Part shown: positions 33,616-42,179 of the stretch, piece by piece
Position numbering within the stretch: the first letter of the stretch is position 1
How the letters are laid out: the number at the start of each line of letters is the position of its first letter
Assembly: GCA_017508425.1 (NCBI GenBank)
Contig: JAFVYZ010000027.1
Coordinates: 1 to 42,179 of the forward strand
Reading direction: 5' to 3'
Source of the DNA: Clostridia bacterium
GTDB taxonomy: Bacteria > Bacillota > Clostridia > Oscillospirales > CAG-272
DNA: 42,179 nucleotides
The notes under the pieces: generated by a model
The model's database searches: none
Told to the model about the DNA's origin: nothing
The model's input: only the letters and a program-made list of their open reading frames with translations
Made by a program: the position numbers and the translations under genes

Positions 33616-33644
33616 ATTATACCACGGATCCGTTGGATTTTCAA
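33616..33644 (-). promoter_or_regulatory. promoter of the lipase gene
   Basis: On the minus strand TTGAAA (33644-33639), 17 bases, TATAAT (33621-33616). Confidence 0.88.
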
Positions 33645-33652
33645 CTGTATTG

Positions 33653-33682
33653 CAAAAAGCCGCCCGATCGGGCGGCTTTTTG
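33653..33682 (-). terminator. terminator of the ddh gene
   Basis: A 30-base palindrome of the form CAAAAAGCCGCCC-GATC plus complement ends in TTTTTG on both strands. It starts at the ddh stop codon. Confidence 0.93.
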
Positions 33683-34669
33683 TTACAAAAGTGTTTTGCG
33701 AAGCTCCTCGGCAGGAAGAGCGCTGATATATGCGGGCGGCACGTCAAGCACCGTCTTGCAGCCGCTTTGCCCTTCGGTCGAGAGGCGATAGGCGGCACGT
33801 GCGTAGGCAACGATCACCGACGCGGTAAACTCGGGGTTGGAGTCAAGCTTCAGGCTATACTCGATGATGTGCTTATGCTCCCCCTCAAACCCGGTTCTTC
33901 CACTGCGAATGACAAAGCCGCCGTGCGGAATGCCGCTGTGCTTTTCACTTAATTCCTCTTGCGAGATAAAATGGACCGTGGTATCGTAATCGGCAAAATA
34001 ATTTGGCATCGACTTGATCTCGGCTTCGATCTTGGCCTGATCGGCACCCTCCTTAGCGACTACGTAGCACTCACGCGTATGCTTTTCACGCGTGGTCAGC
34101 ACAGGAGCCTTGCCCTCACGCACCGCCTCAAGCGCCGCCTCAACGGGAACGGTATATTGCTTGCCGTCGGCAACACCCTCAACACGGCGAATGGCATCCG
34201 AGTGCCCTTGGCTGACGCCCTTGCCCCAAAAGGTATAATCCTCACCCTCAGGCAAAATCGCCCCGGCGAGAAGTCGGTTCAGGGAAAACATACCGGGGTC
34301 CCAGCCCACCGAAATGATGCTGATCTTTGCGGCAGCCTTAGCGGCACGATCTACGTTTGCAAAATGCTCGGGGATACGGGCGTGCGTGTCAAAGCTATCT
34401 ACCACATTAAAGTGCGCCGCCAGCGCGGGGGTTTGCACGGGCAGGTCGGTGGCACTGCCGCCGCACAGGATCATGACGTCGATCTTGCCCTTAAAATCAA
34501 GCACCGTGTCGGCGTGATATACGCCAACACCTGCGGTCTTCAGGGTCAAGGCAGAGGGATCGCGGCGTGTAAATACCGCAACCAGCTCCATATCTTTGTT
34601 TTGGCGAATCGCCGCCTCTACGCCACGGCCAAGGTTGCCGTAGCCGAAAATACCGATACGAATTTTCAT
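33683..34669 (-). CDS. ddh: meso-diaminopimelate dehydrogenase
   Basis: The 328-residue NADPH enzyme makes meso-diaminopimelate from tetrahydrodipicolinate in one step, for peptidoglycan and lysine. RIGIFGYGNLGRG is the nucleotide loop. LCGGSATDLP, NVVDSFDTHARIP, SVGWDPGMFSLNR and GKGVSQGHSDAIRR follow the family pattern. The ATG at 34669 has AAAGGAAA upstream; the earlier in-frame start at 34786 lies beyond the promoter. It is monocistronic. Confidence 0.95.
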   Translation of the reverse strand: MKIRIGIFGYGNLGRGVEAAIRQNKDMELVAVFTRRDPSALTLKTAGVGVYHADTVLDFKGKIDVMILCGGSATDLPVQTPALAAHFNVVDSFDTHARIPEHFANVDRAAKAAAKISIISVGWDPGMFSLNRLLAGAILPEGEDYTFWGKGVSQGHSDAIRRVEGVADGKQYTVPVEAALEAVREGKAPVLTTREKHTRECYVVAKEGADQAKIEAEIKSMPNYFADYDTTVHFISQEELSEKHSGIPHGGFVIRSGRTGFEGEHKHIIEYSLKLDSNPEFTASVIVAYARAAYRLSTEGQSGCKTVLDVPPAYISALPAEELRKTLL

Positions 34670-34703
34670 TTGGAATTTCCTTTCCATGAAAAATGATAGC
34701 CCT

Positions 34704-34732
34704 ATTATAGCACAAAAGCGCGTGCGCGTCAA
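34704..34732 (-). promoter_or_regulatory. promoter of ddh
   Basis: On the minus strand TTGACG (34732-34727), 17 bases, TATAAT (34709-34704). Confidence 0.9.
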
Positions 34733-34790
34733 TTGTTTTTGGCACATTCGGGGTTGATTTTTCACATTTTTTATATATGGGGGCAAAAGC

Positions 34791-34823
34791 CCGAAAACGG
34801 GGTGTTTTTCACCCCGTTTTCGG
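34791..34823 (-). terminator. terminator of the feo operon
   Basis: A 14-bp stem CCGAAAACGGGGTG (34791-34804) with its complement (34810-34823) lies just after the last feo gene. Confidence 0.85.
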
Positions 34824-34824
34824 C

Positions 34825-35013
34825 TTATTTTTCATTGTTTTTCGTTTTGGTGTGGCACATATCGCGCATGGCGCACTCACCGCACCCACAACCGCACGAG
34901 GAGCGCCCCTGCCGCTTGGCGCGAACGCGCGAGCGCACGACCAAGATCAGCACAAGAGCGAGGATCCCCAGTACCACGATATTGCCCCAGTTTTCACCAA
35001 GCCACGCCAGCAT
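34825..35013 (-). CDS. FeoB-associated Cys-rich membrane protein
   Basis: The 62-residue protein has one membrane helix (about residues 10-28) and a basic segment, then a cysteine cluster SCGCGCGEC...MC. This is the layout of the FeoB_associated family found next to feoB. The ATG at 35013 has GAGGTG 6 bases upstream, which overlaps the feoB stop. A role in delivering iron or in FeoB complex stability is assumed in the family but unproven. Confidence 0.88.
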   Translation of the reverse strand: MLAWLGENWGNIVVLGILALVLILVVRSRVRAKRQGRSSCGCGCGECAMRDMCHTKTKNNEK

Positions 35014-35023
35014 AAAAATCACC

Positions 35024-37141
35024 TCATTTGGATTTTACCCCACGAACGGGGCGAAAAATCATATAACCGAGCCCGATCGCCAGCAGGGCGGCGAGCACCA
35101 CACCAACGGCGTTTGCCGCAACGCTTGTGGCAAAGAGAGCGCCGATCTGATATACAATAAAGGAAACGATCCAGGCAAGTGCGCACTGGTAGCCGATGGC
35201 AAACGCCGTCCACTTGGCGCTGTTCATTTCGCGCTTGATCGCACCCATTGCGGCAAAGCAGGGCGCGCAAAGCAGATTGAAAAGCAGGAACGAGAAGCCT
35301 GCAAGCTGAGTCATATCGAGGAAATCAAGCACACCGAGCACCGCCACGATCTCCTCCTTCGCGACAAGGCCCATGAAGGTCGCCACAGTGTTTTCAATGG
35401 TGCCAAAGCCAAGGGGGGCAAAGATCCAGGCCGTACCGCGGCCAAAATAGCCGAGCAGGCTGTTTTCAAGCTCCATTTCGAGCGCAAAGCCAAAGCCGCC
35501 CTCCACAAATCCGAGGTGCGAGAGCACCCAGATCACGACCGTGGACGCCAAAATAATGGTGCCTGCCTTCTTGATGAAGGCCCAAGCGCGATCCCACGTA
35601 GCACGGGCAATACTGCCTGCGGTGGGCATGTGATAGGACGGGAGCTCCATCACGAAGGGCGTGGGCTCACTCTGGAAGGCCTTGGTCTTTTTGAGAAGCA
35701 CGCCCGAGGCAATGACCGCCGCAATGCCGATGAAATAGGCAAGGGGCGCCACCCACCACGCATCGTTAAACAGAGCCGCGGCGATGAGGGCGATCACGGG
35801 GAGCTTCGCGCCACAAGGCACAAACGAGGTGGTGATGACCGTCATACGACGGTCTGCCTCATTTTCAATGGTGCGGCTGGCCATAATGCCCGGCACACTG
35901 CATCCCGTACCGATGAGAAGCGGAATAAAGGACTTGCCCGAAAGACCGAATTTGGCAAAAATACGGTCCAGCATAAAGGCGATACGTGACATATATCCGC
36001 AGGCCTCAAGGAAGGACAAAAACAGGAACAATACCAAAATTTGCGGCACAAAGCCGAGCACCGCGCCAACACCCCCGATGATGCCATCGACAAGTAGGCT
36101 ATGTATCCAAGGTGCCACATTCATCGCCTCAAGCAGGCGCCCGAGGAGCACGGGGATGCCGGGCAGGAATTTACCAAAAATCTCAATGCCCTCGCCAAAA
36201 ACGCCGTCGTTCATAAAGTCGGTCGCCCAAGTGCCGACGGTCGTTACCGAAATGAAATAAACAAAGAACATCACAAGCGTAAAGATCGGCAGTGCCAGGA
36301 CACGATGCGTAACGATACGGTCTATTTTTTCAGTGACCGACACCAACGTCGCGCTCTTGCGCACCAGGCACTTCCCTACCACGCTGACGACGTAATTGTA
36401 ACGCTCGTTGGCGATGATGCTTTCGGCATCATCATCAAGCACCTGCTCGGTCGCTTTGATATCCGCTTCAATATGCGCGATCCGCTCTCTCGGGAGCGCA
36501 AGCTCCGCCATGACACGCGCGTCGCGCTCAAAAAGCTTAATGGCATACCAGCGCTGCTGCTCCTCGGGAAGGCCGTGCACTGCCGCCTCCTCGATGTGTG
36601 CGATCGCGTGCTCGACCTCGCCCGAAAACAAATGTCTTGGCAGGGTCTTGCCGTGCTTTGCCGCCTTGATCGCCTGCGCGATCGCCTCGTCAATGCCGTC
36701 GCTCTTCAGTGCCGAGATCTCCACGACGGGACAGCCAAGCAAGTGGGAAAGCGCATCGATATTGAGCTTGTCGCCGTTTTTTCGTACCACATCCATCATA
36801 TTGATGGCGATCACCACGGGAATCCCGATCTCGGTCAGTTGCGTCGTTAAGTACAGGTTGCGCTCGATATTCGTGCCGTCCACGATATTGAGAATGGCGT
36901 CGGGGCGCTCCTTAATGAGATAATTGCGCGCCACGACCTCCTCGGGGGTGTAGGGGGAAAGCGAATAAATACCGGGCAGGTCCGTAACCGTCACGTCCTC
37001 GTAGCCCTTCAGCTTTCCTTCCTTTTTCTCTACCGTTACACCGGGCCAGTTTCCGACGAACTGGTTTGAGCCCGTCAGGGCGTTAAACAGCGTTGTTTTG
37101 CCGCTGTTCGGATTGCCCGCAAGGGCGATTTTTAACTCCAT
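35024..37141 (-). CDS. feoB: ferrous iron transporter FeoB
   Basis: This 705-residue protein imports Fe2+. The N-terminal G domain has GNPNSGKT (9-16), DLPGIYSL and NMMD. The C-terminal half has about ten membrane helices, including two Gate-like segments with GTGCSVPGIMASRTI and LLFNLLCAPCFAA cysteines. The ATG at 37141 has AAGGAG upstream and is preferred to 37162, which lies close to the operator. It follows feoA by 55 bases. Confidence 0.96.
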   Translation of the reverse strand: MELKIALAGNPNSGKTTLFNALTGSNQFVGNWPGVTVEKKEGKLKGYEDVTVTDLPGIYSLSPYTPEEVVARNYLIKERPDAILNIVDGTNIERNLYLTTQLTEIGIPVVIAINMMDVVRKNGDKLNIDALSHLLGCPVVEISALKSDGIDEAIAQAIKAAKHGKTLPRHLFSGEVEHAIAHIEEAAVHGLPEEQQRWYAIKLFERDARVMAELALPRERIAHIEADIKATEQVLDDDAESIIANERYNYVVSVVGKCLVRKSATLVSVTEKIDRIVTHRVLALPIFTLVMFFVYFISVTTVGTWATDFMNDGVFGEGIEIFGKFLPGIPVLLGRLLEAMNVAPWIHSLLVDGIIGGVGAVLGFVPQILVLFLFLSFLEACGYMSRIAFMLDRIFAKFGLSGKSFIPLLIGTGCSVPGIMASRTIENEADRRMTVITTSFVPCGAKLPVIALIAAALFNDAWWVAPLAYFIGIAAVIASGVLLKKTKAFQSEPTPFVMELPSYHMPTAGSIARATWDRAWAFIKKAGTIILASTVVIWVLSHLGFVEGGFGFALEMELENSLLGYFGRGTAWIFAPLGFGTIENTVATFMGLVAKEEIVAVLGVLDFLDMTQLAGFSFLLFNLLCAPCFAAMGAIKREMNSAKWTAFAIGYQCALAWIVSFIVYQIGALFATSVAANAVGVVLAALLAIGLGYMIFRPVRGVKSK

Positions 37142-37164
37142 GCTCTTACTCCTTACTTTCAATT

Positions 37165-37180
37165 GTTAGTTTAAACTAAC
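37165..37180. promoter_or_regulatory. palindromic operator between feoA and feoB
   Basis: GTTAG-TTTAAA-CTAAC is a perfect 16-base palindrome. It has the same half-sites as the site upstream of feoA and resembles DtxR/IdeR-type boxes. Confidence 0.7.
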
Positions 37181-37196
37181 TAAGAACGTATAAAAA

Positions 37197-37418
37197 TTAT
37201 TCGACCTCGATCATCTTGGCATCGGCACGGCGCAGAGAAAGCTCGTAGCCGCGCAGTGTCAGCTCCATCGGGTCACCCAAGGGCGCGAGCTTGCGCACCT
37301 TCACCTCAACGCCCTTCGTCAGACCCATATCCATCATGCGGCGGCGCATAGCGCCCTCGCCGTGGAGCCTCACGACCCGTGCACTTTTGTCTACTGCAAT
37401 ATCGCCCAAAGTTTTCAT
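37197..37418 (-). CDS. feoA: FeoA, iron transport accessory protein
   Basis: The 73-residue SH3-like protein assists FeoB. VVRLHGEGAMRRRMMDMGLTKG and ELSLRRADAKMIEVE are typical. AAGGAGA precedes the ATG. It is first in the feo operon. Confidence 0.95.
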   Translation of the reverse strand: MKTLGDIAVDKSARVVRLHGEGAMRRRMMDMGLTKGVEVKVRKLAPLGDPMELTLRGYELSLRRADAKMIEVE

Positions 37419-37453
37419 TGATACATCTCCTTCAACCGTCGTTTCGGCTAAAT

Positions 37454-37469
37454 GTTAGCCTTGACTAAC
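37454..37469. promoter_or_regulatory. palindromic operator at the feoA promoter
   Basis: GTTAG-CCTTGA-CTAAC lies over the predicted transcription start of feoA. An overlapping inverted repeat (GGCTAA/TTAGCC, 37446-37460) extends it. A DtxR-family iron repressor is the likely reader. Confidence 0.75.
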
Positions 37470-37472
37470 AAT

Positions 37473-37501
37473 ATTATAGCAACGAGTGCAAAATTTGTCA
37501 A
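37473..37501 (-). promoter_or_regulatory. consensus promoter of the feo operon
   Basis: On the minus strand TTGACA (37501-37496), 17 bases, TATAAT (37478-37473). Confidence 0.93.
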
Positions 37502-37612
37502 GCAATTTTTTGGCATTTTTTTGCATTCGTAATTTTTGTCAAAAAACGCCCCCATGCGTGCCCACGCCTTTTGTGCATCACGCCCATAATGCTACTATTT
37601 TTTTTCACGTTC

Positions 37613-37641
37613 TTGACTTTCTCTGTATTATATTTTATAAT
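37613..37641 (+). promoter_or_regulatory. promoter of the aconitase-icd operon
   Basis: TTGACT (37613-37618), 17 bases, TATAAT (37636-37641). The 110 bases before it, back to the feo promoter, show nothing recognisable. Confidence 0.9.
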
Positions 37642-37675
37642 AAAGTGATTGTTTATTTCAGGAGGACTGCTTTAC

Positions 37676-39922
37676 ATGGTCAAATTAACCGAGCACGGCG
37701 TGTATCTGGTTGACGGCAAGCCCGCGGCAAGCGCGGACCTTTCCCCCGCCGAGGCACGCAAAAATACCATCGCGTATTCTATTTTACAAGCCCATAACCT
37801 CTCGGGCAACGAGGACAAGCTCGAGCTTCGCTTTGATGCGATGCTCTCTCACGATATTACCTACGTTGGCATCATCCAAACGGCAAGAGCCAGCGGCCTT
37901 ACCGAGTTCCCGATGCCCTATGCCATGACCAACTGCCACAACTCGCTTTGTGCGGTGGGCGGCACCATTAACGAGGACGACCACGTATTCGGCCTTTCCG
38001 CCGCGAAGAAATACGGCGGCATCTACGTGCCCGCAAACCAGAGCGTCATTCACTCCTTTGCACGCGAGGAAATGGCAAAGTGCGGCGCAATGATCCTTGG
38101 CTCTGACAGCCACACCCGTTACGGCGCGCTTGGCACGATGGCGGTGGGCGAGGGCGGCCCTGAGCTGGTCAAGCAGCTCCTGAAAAATACATACGACATC
38201 AACCGCCCCGAGGTGGTGCTGGTATATCTCACCGGTAAGCCGAAAAAGGGCATCGGCCCGCACGACGTGGCGATTGCGCTTGTGGGTGCTACCTTTGAAA
38301 GTGGCTTTGTCAAGAACCGCGTGCTTGAGTTTGTCGGCCCCGGTGTTGCGGAGCTGCCGATCGACTTCCGTAACGGCATTGACGTGATGACCACCGAGAC
38401 CACGTGCCTTTCCTCGATCTGGGAAACCGACGAAACGGTTGAGGCGCACTACAAAGCGCACGGTCGCCCCGAGGATTACAAGAAGCTTGCCCCCGGCAAG
38501 GTTGCCTACTACGACCGTATGGTAGAGATCGACCTTTCCAAGATGGAGTCGATGATCGCCCTGCCCTTCCACCCCTCCCGTGCCTACACCATTCACTACT
38601 TCAACGAGCACGCAAGGGAGCTGCTTGCCGAGGTCGAAAAGGAAGCCACCGAGAAATTTGGCAAAAAAGCAAGCCTCAACCTTGTCAGCAAGGTGCGCCC
38701 CGACGGCAAGGTGATGGCCGACCAGGGCATTATTGCAGGGTGTGCAGGCGGCATGTTTGACAGCATTGATGAGGCCGCCTCGATTCTCAAGACCGGCAAC
38801 GTCGGCAACAGCTACTTCTCGCTCTCGGTTTACCCCACGAGCGTGCCCGTGTCGCTGGAGCTGACGCGCATCGGCGTATCCGCTGAGCTTCTCGCGAACG
38901 GTGCTGTAATCAAGCCCTCGTTCTGCGGCCCTTGCTTTGGTGCGGGTGACGTGCCTGCCAACAACGGTCTTTCGCTGCGTCATACCACCCGTAACTTCCC
39001 GAACCGTGAGGGCTCCAAGCCCGGCGAGGGGCAGTTGTCGGGCGTGGCCCTGATGGACGCGCGCTCGATCGCCGCTACGGCCGCTAACGGTGGTATCATC
39101 ACCGCGGCGACCGACCTTGCTTACGAGCACGAGGCACACGAATACCACTACGACCGCTCGGTCTATGAAAAGCGCTGCTACTACGGCTTTGGCAAGGCGG
39201 ACAAGGATGCCGACCTCATTTTTGGTCCGAACATCACCGACTGGCCCAAAATGTACGAGCTCGCCGACAACCTGCTTGTCGAGCTGGCGGCCGTCATTCA
39301 CGACCCCGTAACCACCACCGATGAGCTGATCCCCTCGGGTGAGACCTCGTCGTACCGCTCGAACCCCCTGCGCCTTTCCGAGTTTGCACTCTCCCGCCGT
39401 TGCCCGCAGTACGTATCGCGTTCCAAGGCGGTGGCGGCAGACGAAGCCAAGCGCCGCGAGGGTGAGATTTCCGAGAAGCTGCAATTTGCGCTCTCCCGCG
39501 TAGGTCACGCCGAGAGCCTTGCAAAAGCCACGCAATTCGGCTCTTGTGTCTTTGCCAACCGCCCCGGTGACGGCTCGGCGCGTGAGCAGGCGGCCTCCTG
39601 CCAGAAGGTGCTTGGCGGCTTTGCCAACATCTGCTACGAGTTTGCCACCAAGCGCTATCGCTCGAACTGCATCAACTGGGGAATTCTGCCCTTCACGCTC
39701 GACGAGGGCACGCCCTTTGACTATACCGAGGGCGACTTCGTGTTCGTCGAGGGTGTGCGCGAGAAGATCGCCAAGGGCGAGGAGGTATTCCCTGCCAAGG
39801 TCATTCGTGCAAACGGCACGGTCGAGGACCTTACCCTTTACGTGAAGGGTCTTACCGAAAACGAAAAGGAAATTATCCTGCGTGGTTGCCTGATGAACTA
39901 CTACGCAGCGCAAAGCAAATAA
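37676..39922 (+). CDS. aconitase-family hydratase
   Basis: The 748-residue protein is an aconitase-superfamily [4Fe-4S] hydratase. [12 protein letters not shown] matches the aconitase GxDSHT region. GCAGGMFDS and [11 protein letters not shown] hold cluster cysteines, and a swivel domain lies at the C-terminus. The sequence is closer in feel to hydratase-type (YbhJ-like) members than to AcnA or AcnB. With icd directly downstream, the citrate-to-isocitrate step is the natural role, by inference. AGGAGG lies 11 bases before the ATG. The earlier in-frame start at 37649 precedes the ribosome-binding site. Confidence 0.88.
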   Translation: MVKLTEHGVYLVDGKPAASADLSPAEARKNTIAYSILQAHNLSGNEDKLELRFDAMLSHDITYVGIIQTARASGLTEFPMPYAMTNCHNSLCAVGGTINEDDHVFGLSAAKKYGGIYVPANQSVIHSFAREEMAKCGAMILGSDSHTRYGALGTMAVGEGGPELVKQLLKNTYDINRPEVVLVYLTGKPKKGIGPHDVAIALVGATFESGFVKNRVLEFVGPGVAELPIDFRNGIDVMTTETTCLSSIWETDETVEAHYKAHGRPEDYKKLAPGKVAYYDRMVEIDLSKMESMIALPFHPSRAYTIHYFNEHARELLAEVEKEATEKFGKKASLNLVSKVRPDGKVMADQGIIAGCAGGMFDSIDEAASILKTGNVGNSYFSLSVYPTSVPVSLELTRIGVSAELLANGAVIKPSFCGPCFGAGDVPANNGLSLRHTTRNFPNREGSKPGEGQLSGVALMDARSIAATAANGGIITAATDLAYEHEAHEYHYDRSVYEKRCYYGFGKADKDADLIFGPNITDWPKMYELADNLLVELAAVIHDPVTTTDELIPSGETSSYRSNPLRLSEFALSRRCPQYVSRSKAVAADEAKRREGEISEKLQFALSRVGHAESLAKATQFGSCVFANRPGDGSAREQAASCQKVLGGFANICYEFATKRYRSNCINWGILPFTLDEGTPFDYTEGDFVFVEGVREKIAKGEEVFPAKVIRANGTVEDLTLYVKGLTENEKEIILRGCLMNYYAAQSK

Positions 39923-39941
39923 TCCGATAGGTAGGTACAAT

Positions 39942-41159
39942 ATGGAAAAGATCAAAATGACAACGCCGCTCGTTGAAATGGACGGCGATGAAATGACCCG
40001 TATTCTCTGGCAGATGATCAAGGATGAGCTCCTTTATCCCTTCATTGACCTCAAGACCGAGTACTACGACCTCGGCCTCCCTGAGCGTGAAAAAACAAAG
40101 GATCAGGTCACTGTTGACAGCGCCAACGCCACCAAAAAATACGGCGTGGCCGTAAAGTGCGCGACCATTACGCCCAACAAGCAGCGTGTTGAGGAGTACA
40201 ATCTCTCCGAGATGTGGAAATCCCCGAACGGCACCATTCGTGCCATGCTCGACGGCACGGTGTTCCGCGCGCCGATCCTCATTGACAGCATCAAGCCTGC
40301 CGTGCGCAACTGGCAAAAGCCCATTACCATTGCCCGTCACGCCTACGGCGACATTTATAAGGCGACCGAGTACCGTGTACCGAATGAAGGTAAGGCAGAG
40401 CTTGTCTTTACCGACAAGGAGGGCAACGTCTCCTTCCGAGAAACGGTTTATGACTTTGAGTGTGCGGGCGTTTTGCAGGGCTCGTACAATAAGGATAGCT
40501 CGATTCGCTCCTTTGCACATTCCTGCTTCAATTATGCCCTTTCGACCAAGCAGGATCTCTGGTTCTCCACCAAGGACACGATCTCCAAGCAGTACGACCA
40601 GACCTTTAAGCTCATTTTCCAAGAAATTTACGAGGCAGATTACAAGGCAAAATTTGAGGAAGCCGGGATCGAGTATTTCTATACCCTCATTGACGATGCA
40701 GTCGCACGCGTCATTCGCTCCGAGGGTGGCTTTATTTGGGCTTGCAAGAACTACGACGGCGACGTGATGAGCGATATGGTATCGACCGCCTTCGGGTCGC
40801 TGGCCATGATGACCTCGGTGCTCGTTTCCCCCGACGGAAAATACGAGTATGAGGCGGCACACGGGACTGTCACGCGCCACTACTACCGCTACCTCAAGGG
40901 TGAGGATACCTCCACCAACCCCATGGCCACCATTTTTGCTTGGTCGGGGGCTCTTCGCAAGCGCGGTGAGCTTGACGGTCTTTGTGCCCTTGTTGACTTT
41001 GCCGACAAGCTGGAGGCCGCCTGCATTAAGACCCTTGACGACGGCATTATGACCAAGGACCTCGTCGGGCTCGTTTCGCCCGGCACAAAGGCTGTTGCCG
41101 TGAACTCCAAGAACTTTATCCTTGCGATCCGCGAGCGTCTTGAAAAGAAGCTGGCGTGA
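39942..41159 (+). CDS. icd: NADP-dependent isocitrate dehydrogenase
   Basis: The 405-residue enzyme oxidises isocitrate to 2-oxoglutarate. [37 protein letters not shown], and [13 protein letters not shown] are those of the homodimeric eukaryote-like type II NADP-IDH. It follows the hydratase by 19 bases, so the two make a short route to 2-oxoglutarate and glutamate. No citrate synthase is in the window. Confidence 0.96.
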   Translation: MEKIKMTTPLVEMDGDEMTRILWQMIKDELLYPFIDLKTEYYDLGLPEREKTKDQVTVDSANATKKYGVAVKCATITPNKQRVEEYNLSEMWKSPNGTIRAMLDGTVFRAPILIDSIKPAVRNWQKPITIARHAYGDIYKATEYRVPNEGKAELVFTDKEGNVSFRETVYDFECAGVLQGSYNKDSSIRSFAHSCFNYALSTKQDLWFSTKDTISKQYDQTFKLIFQEIYEADYKAKFEEAGIEYFYTLIDDAVARVIRSEGGFIWACKNYDGDVMSDMVSTAFGSLAMMTSVLVSPDGKYEYEAAHGTVTRHYYRYLKGEDTSTNPMATIFAWSGALRKRGELDGLCALVDFADKLEAACIKTLDDGIMTKDLVGLVSPGTKAVAVNSKNFILAIRERLEKKLA

Positions 41160-41175
41160 TTTTGAGGTGAAAATT

Positions 41176-41215
41176 AGAGAAAGAGCCCCCCTTTTGAGAG
41201 GGGGGCTCTTTCTCT
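41176..41215. terminator. terminator between icd and the XRE gene
   Basis: A 16-bp perfect stem (41176-41191 with 41200-41215). A second 10-bp hairpin follows (41215-41224 with 41231-41240, loop CCCACG). Confidence 0.9.
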
Positions 41216-41289
41216 CGCTTTTCGCCCACGCGAAAAGCGATTCACTTACTCTACCCAAAACTTTTACACGGATATAAGAAAATGGGATT

Positions 41290-41550
41290 TTACGCTTTAT
41301 TCAGCTCTGCTTCCAATCCGAGCAAATATGAGGGCGTGACATTTAGAATTTGGCACAGCGCCAAAAGCTCATAATCGGCGACAAAACGCGTACCGATCTC
41401 TATTCTGCTCACACTATCGCGCTCCATGGTAACACCTGCAAGCTGCAATTTTGCGGCAAGGTTTTCCTGCGAAAGCGCAAGTCGCTTTCGCGCTTCCCTC
41501 ACTCTTTTACCACAAATATTCTTGCTACCGTTAAAGTCGTAAATTTTCAT
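41290..41550 (-). CDS. XRE-family HTH regulator
   Basis: The 86-residue protein has a Cro/C1-type helix-turn-helix (about 14-72): GKRVREARKRLALSQENLA, then RDSVSRIEIGTRF and LLALCQILNVTPSYLLG. No effector domain is present. GGAGA precedes the ATG. It is divergent from the AbrB-like gene, and shared TGTTAA motifs lie between them. Confidence 0.92.
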   Translation of the reverse strand: MKIYDFNGSKNICGKRVREARKRLALSQENLAAKLQLAGVTMERDSVSRIEIGTRFVADYELLALCQILNVTPSYLLGLEAELNKA

Positions 41551-41586
41551 AGCATCTCCTATTTTGTGCTAATGTTAAGAATTTAC

Positions 41587-41615
41587 TTGACTTTAACATA
41601 TTTTTGTTCTATAAT
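41587..41615 (+). promoter_or_regulatory. promoter of the AbrB-like gene
   Basis: TTGACT (41587-41592), 17 bases, TATAAT (41610-41615). A weaker minus-strand pair, TTAACA and TATGTT also 17 apart, overlaps it for the XRE gene. Confidence 0.88.
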
Positions 41616-41625
41616 TGTGTTAAAG
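41591..41625. promoter_or_regulatory. candidate operator: CTTTAACA/TGTTAAAG inverted repeat
   Basis: CTTTAACA (41591-41598) and TGTTAAAG (41618-41625) are perfect complements flanking the -10 box. A third TGTTAAGA lies at 41573-41580. They may be sites for the XRE protein, the AbrB-like protein or both. Confidence 0.45.
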
Positions 41626-41665
41626 ATAAGAATTTGCAAATTGTATTGCCCCCGGAGGTGTGAAT

Positions 41666-41845
41666 ATGAGCAAAATCGGCATTATAAAAGGATTTGATAA
41701 GCTTGGAAGAATTGTTGTGCCCAAGGAGTTGCGAGATAGATACGCTCTGAACGGCGAGGTTGAGATCATTGCAACCAAAGAAGGCGTATTATTGAAAAAC
41801 CCAGAATATTTTTTAACCAAGAAAACAGAAGATGCACCTTCTTAA
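41666..41845 (+). CDS. AbrB/SpoVT-type transition regulator
   Basis: The 59-residue protein is a swapped-hairpin DNA-binding domain: GFDKLGRIVVPKELRDRYAL, then EIIATKEGVLLKN. ATG 41666 has GGAGGTG upstream and is preferred over the GTG at 41660. Without a C-terminal domain it resembles AbrB-like regulators or antitoxins. No toxin gene is adjacent, so a regulator is favoured. Confidence 0.9.
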   Translation: MSKIGIIKGFDKLGRIVVPKELRDRYALNGEVEIIATKEGVLLKNPEYFLTKKTEDAPS

Positions 41846-41846
41846 T

Positions 41847-41895
41847 AAAAATCTCCGTGTGTGCCCCTTGGGCTGCTCATACACGGAGATTTTTT
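41847..41895. terminator. bidirectional terminator after the AbrB-like gene
   Basis: A 14-bp stem AAAAATCTCCGTGT (41847-41860) with its complement (41881-41894) encloses a 20-base loop and has T runs both ways. Confidence 0.9.
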
Positions 41896-41896
41896 G

Positions 41897-42178
41897 TTAC
41901 CATTTGTAATTTGCGTTATGATAGGGTCTGCCGATGAAGCCGACCTGTGCAAAATCCTCGGGGTATTGGCGAATGATGTAATCAATGTAGGATTCCACCA
42001 TCAGGGCAAACAGGCGGTAGCCGCAGGCGTTCATGTGGCCGCCCAGGTAAAACACCCGTTTGAACTCCTCATCCAGTGCCGGGGCGTGCGCGCGGATATC
42101 AAGCACGTAGCAGTTCGGCAGCATTTTTGCAAGGCCGTAAAGGAGCTCGGCATGCTGATCGTAGAGCGCTTGCGTTTC
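41897..42178 (-). CDS. C-terminal part of an SGNH-like hydrolase (cut by window edge)
   Basis: The reading frame stays open to the edge, giving the last 93 residues; the true start is outside. The C-terminal GGHMNACGYRLFALMVESYIDYIIRQYP resembles the last block of SGNH/GDSL hydrolases (catalytic His then N-x-x-GY), followed by a conserved-looking VGFIGRPYHN tail. The nucleophile block is not visible. The methionine at 42124 is internal, not a start. Confidence 0.6.
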   Translation of the reverse strand, partial: ETQALYDQHAELLYGLAKMLPNCYVLDIRAHAPALDEEFKRVFYLGGHMNACGYRLFALMVESYIDYIIRQYPEDFAQVGFIGRPYHNANYKW

Positions 42179-42179
42179 C

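Noticed and set aside
37784..40021. A 745-codon open frame antisense to the aconitase-family gene
   Set aside because: Same reason: a shadow of a strongly conserved gene on the opposite strand.
41666..41845. AbrB-like protein as the antitoxin of a toxin-antitoxin pair
   Set aside because: No PIN, MazF or other toxin-like gene lies next to it; a terminator follows directly.

Overview
The window looks like chromosomal DNA from an anaerobic, GC-rich member of the class Clostridia (Firmicutes/Bacillota). Pointers are the ctsR-mcsA-mcsB-clpC operon, a clade II single-chain PurL, a SleC-like spore cortex-lytic operon, a ferredoxin-linked indolepyruvate oxidoreductase, meso-diaminopimelate dehydrogenase, and canonical sigma-A promoters with strong AGGAGG-type ribosome-binding sites. 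No phage, insertion sequence or CRISPR array is visible. The species cannot be named from the sequence alone.

Left part (1-10050). A tRNA-Ser and a divergent promoter precede an operon of acyl-CoA ligase, iorA, iorB, paaK-like ligase and a double-ACT protein. The predicted flow is aromatic 2-oxo acid to aryl-acetyl-CoA with reduced ferredoxin, with CoA ligases interconverting the acid and thioester. An AEC-family permease follows after a hairpin. Thioredoxin reductase, thioredoxin and a ZIP metal transporter lie on the minus strand, back-to-back with an SGNH hydrolase.

Region 10047-10885 has no protein gene. It holds a tRNA-Leu(CAA), four hairpin-plus-tRNA-3'-end modules, two copies of a structured repeat and an array of mini-hairpins. 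This is the least explained part of the window.

Middle (10886-19242). Three genes together make up a SleC-like spore cortex lytic system: a pro-region-like protein, a SpoIID-like enzyme with three peptidoglycan-binding repeats, and a double-repeat binding protein. The class III stress operon ctsR-mcsA-mcsB-clpC follows, preceded by three CtsR boxes. Convergent murA closes the region.

Purine block (19396-31300, minus strand). A ZTP riboswitch precedes purE-purF-purM-purN-purO-AICAR transformylase-glyA-purD-purL, nine tightly packed or overlapping genes. PurH is split into a PurO-type IMP cyclohydrolase and a free-standing transformylase. The PurF homologue lacks the glutaminase cysteine.

Right part (31428-42179). 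A manganese (yybP-ykoY) riboswitch controls mntP, divergent from the purine operon. Then come a membrane-tethered lipase, diaminopimelate dehydrogenase, a feoA-feoB-Cys-rich protein operon with two palindromic operators, an aconitase-family hydratase with isocitrate dehydrogenase, a divergent XRE/AbrB regulator pair, and the 3' part of an SGNH-like gene cut by the window edge.
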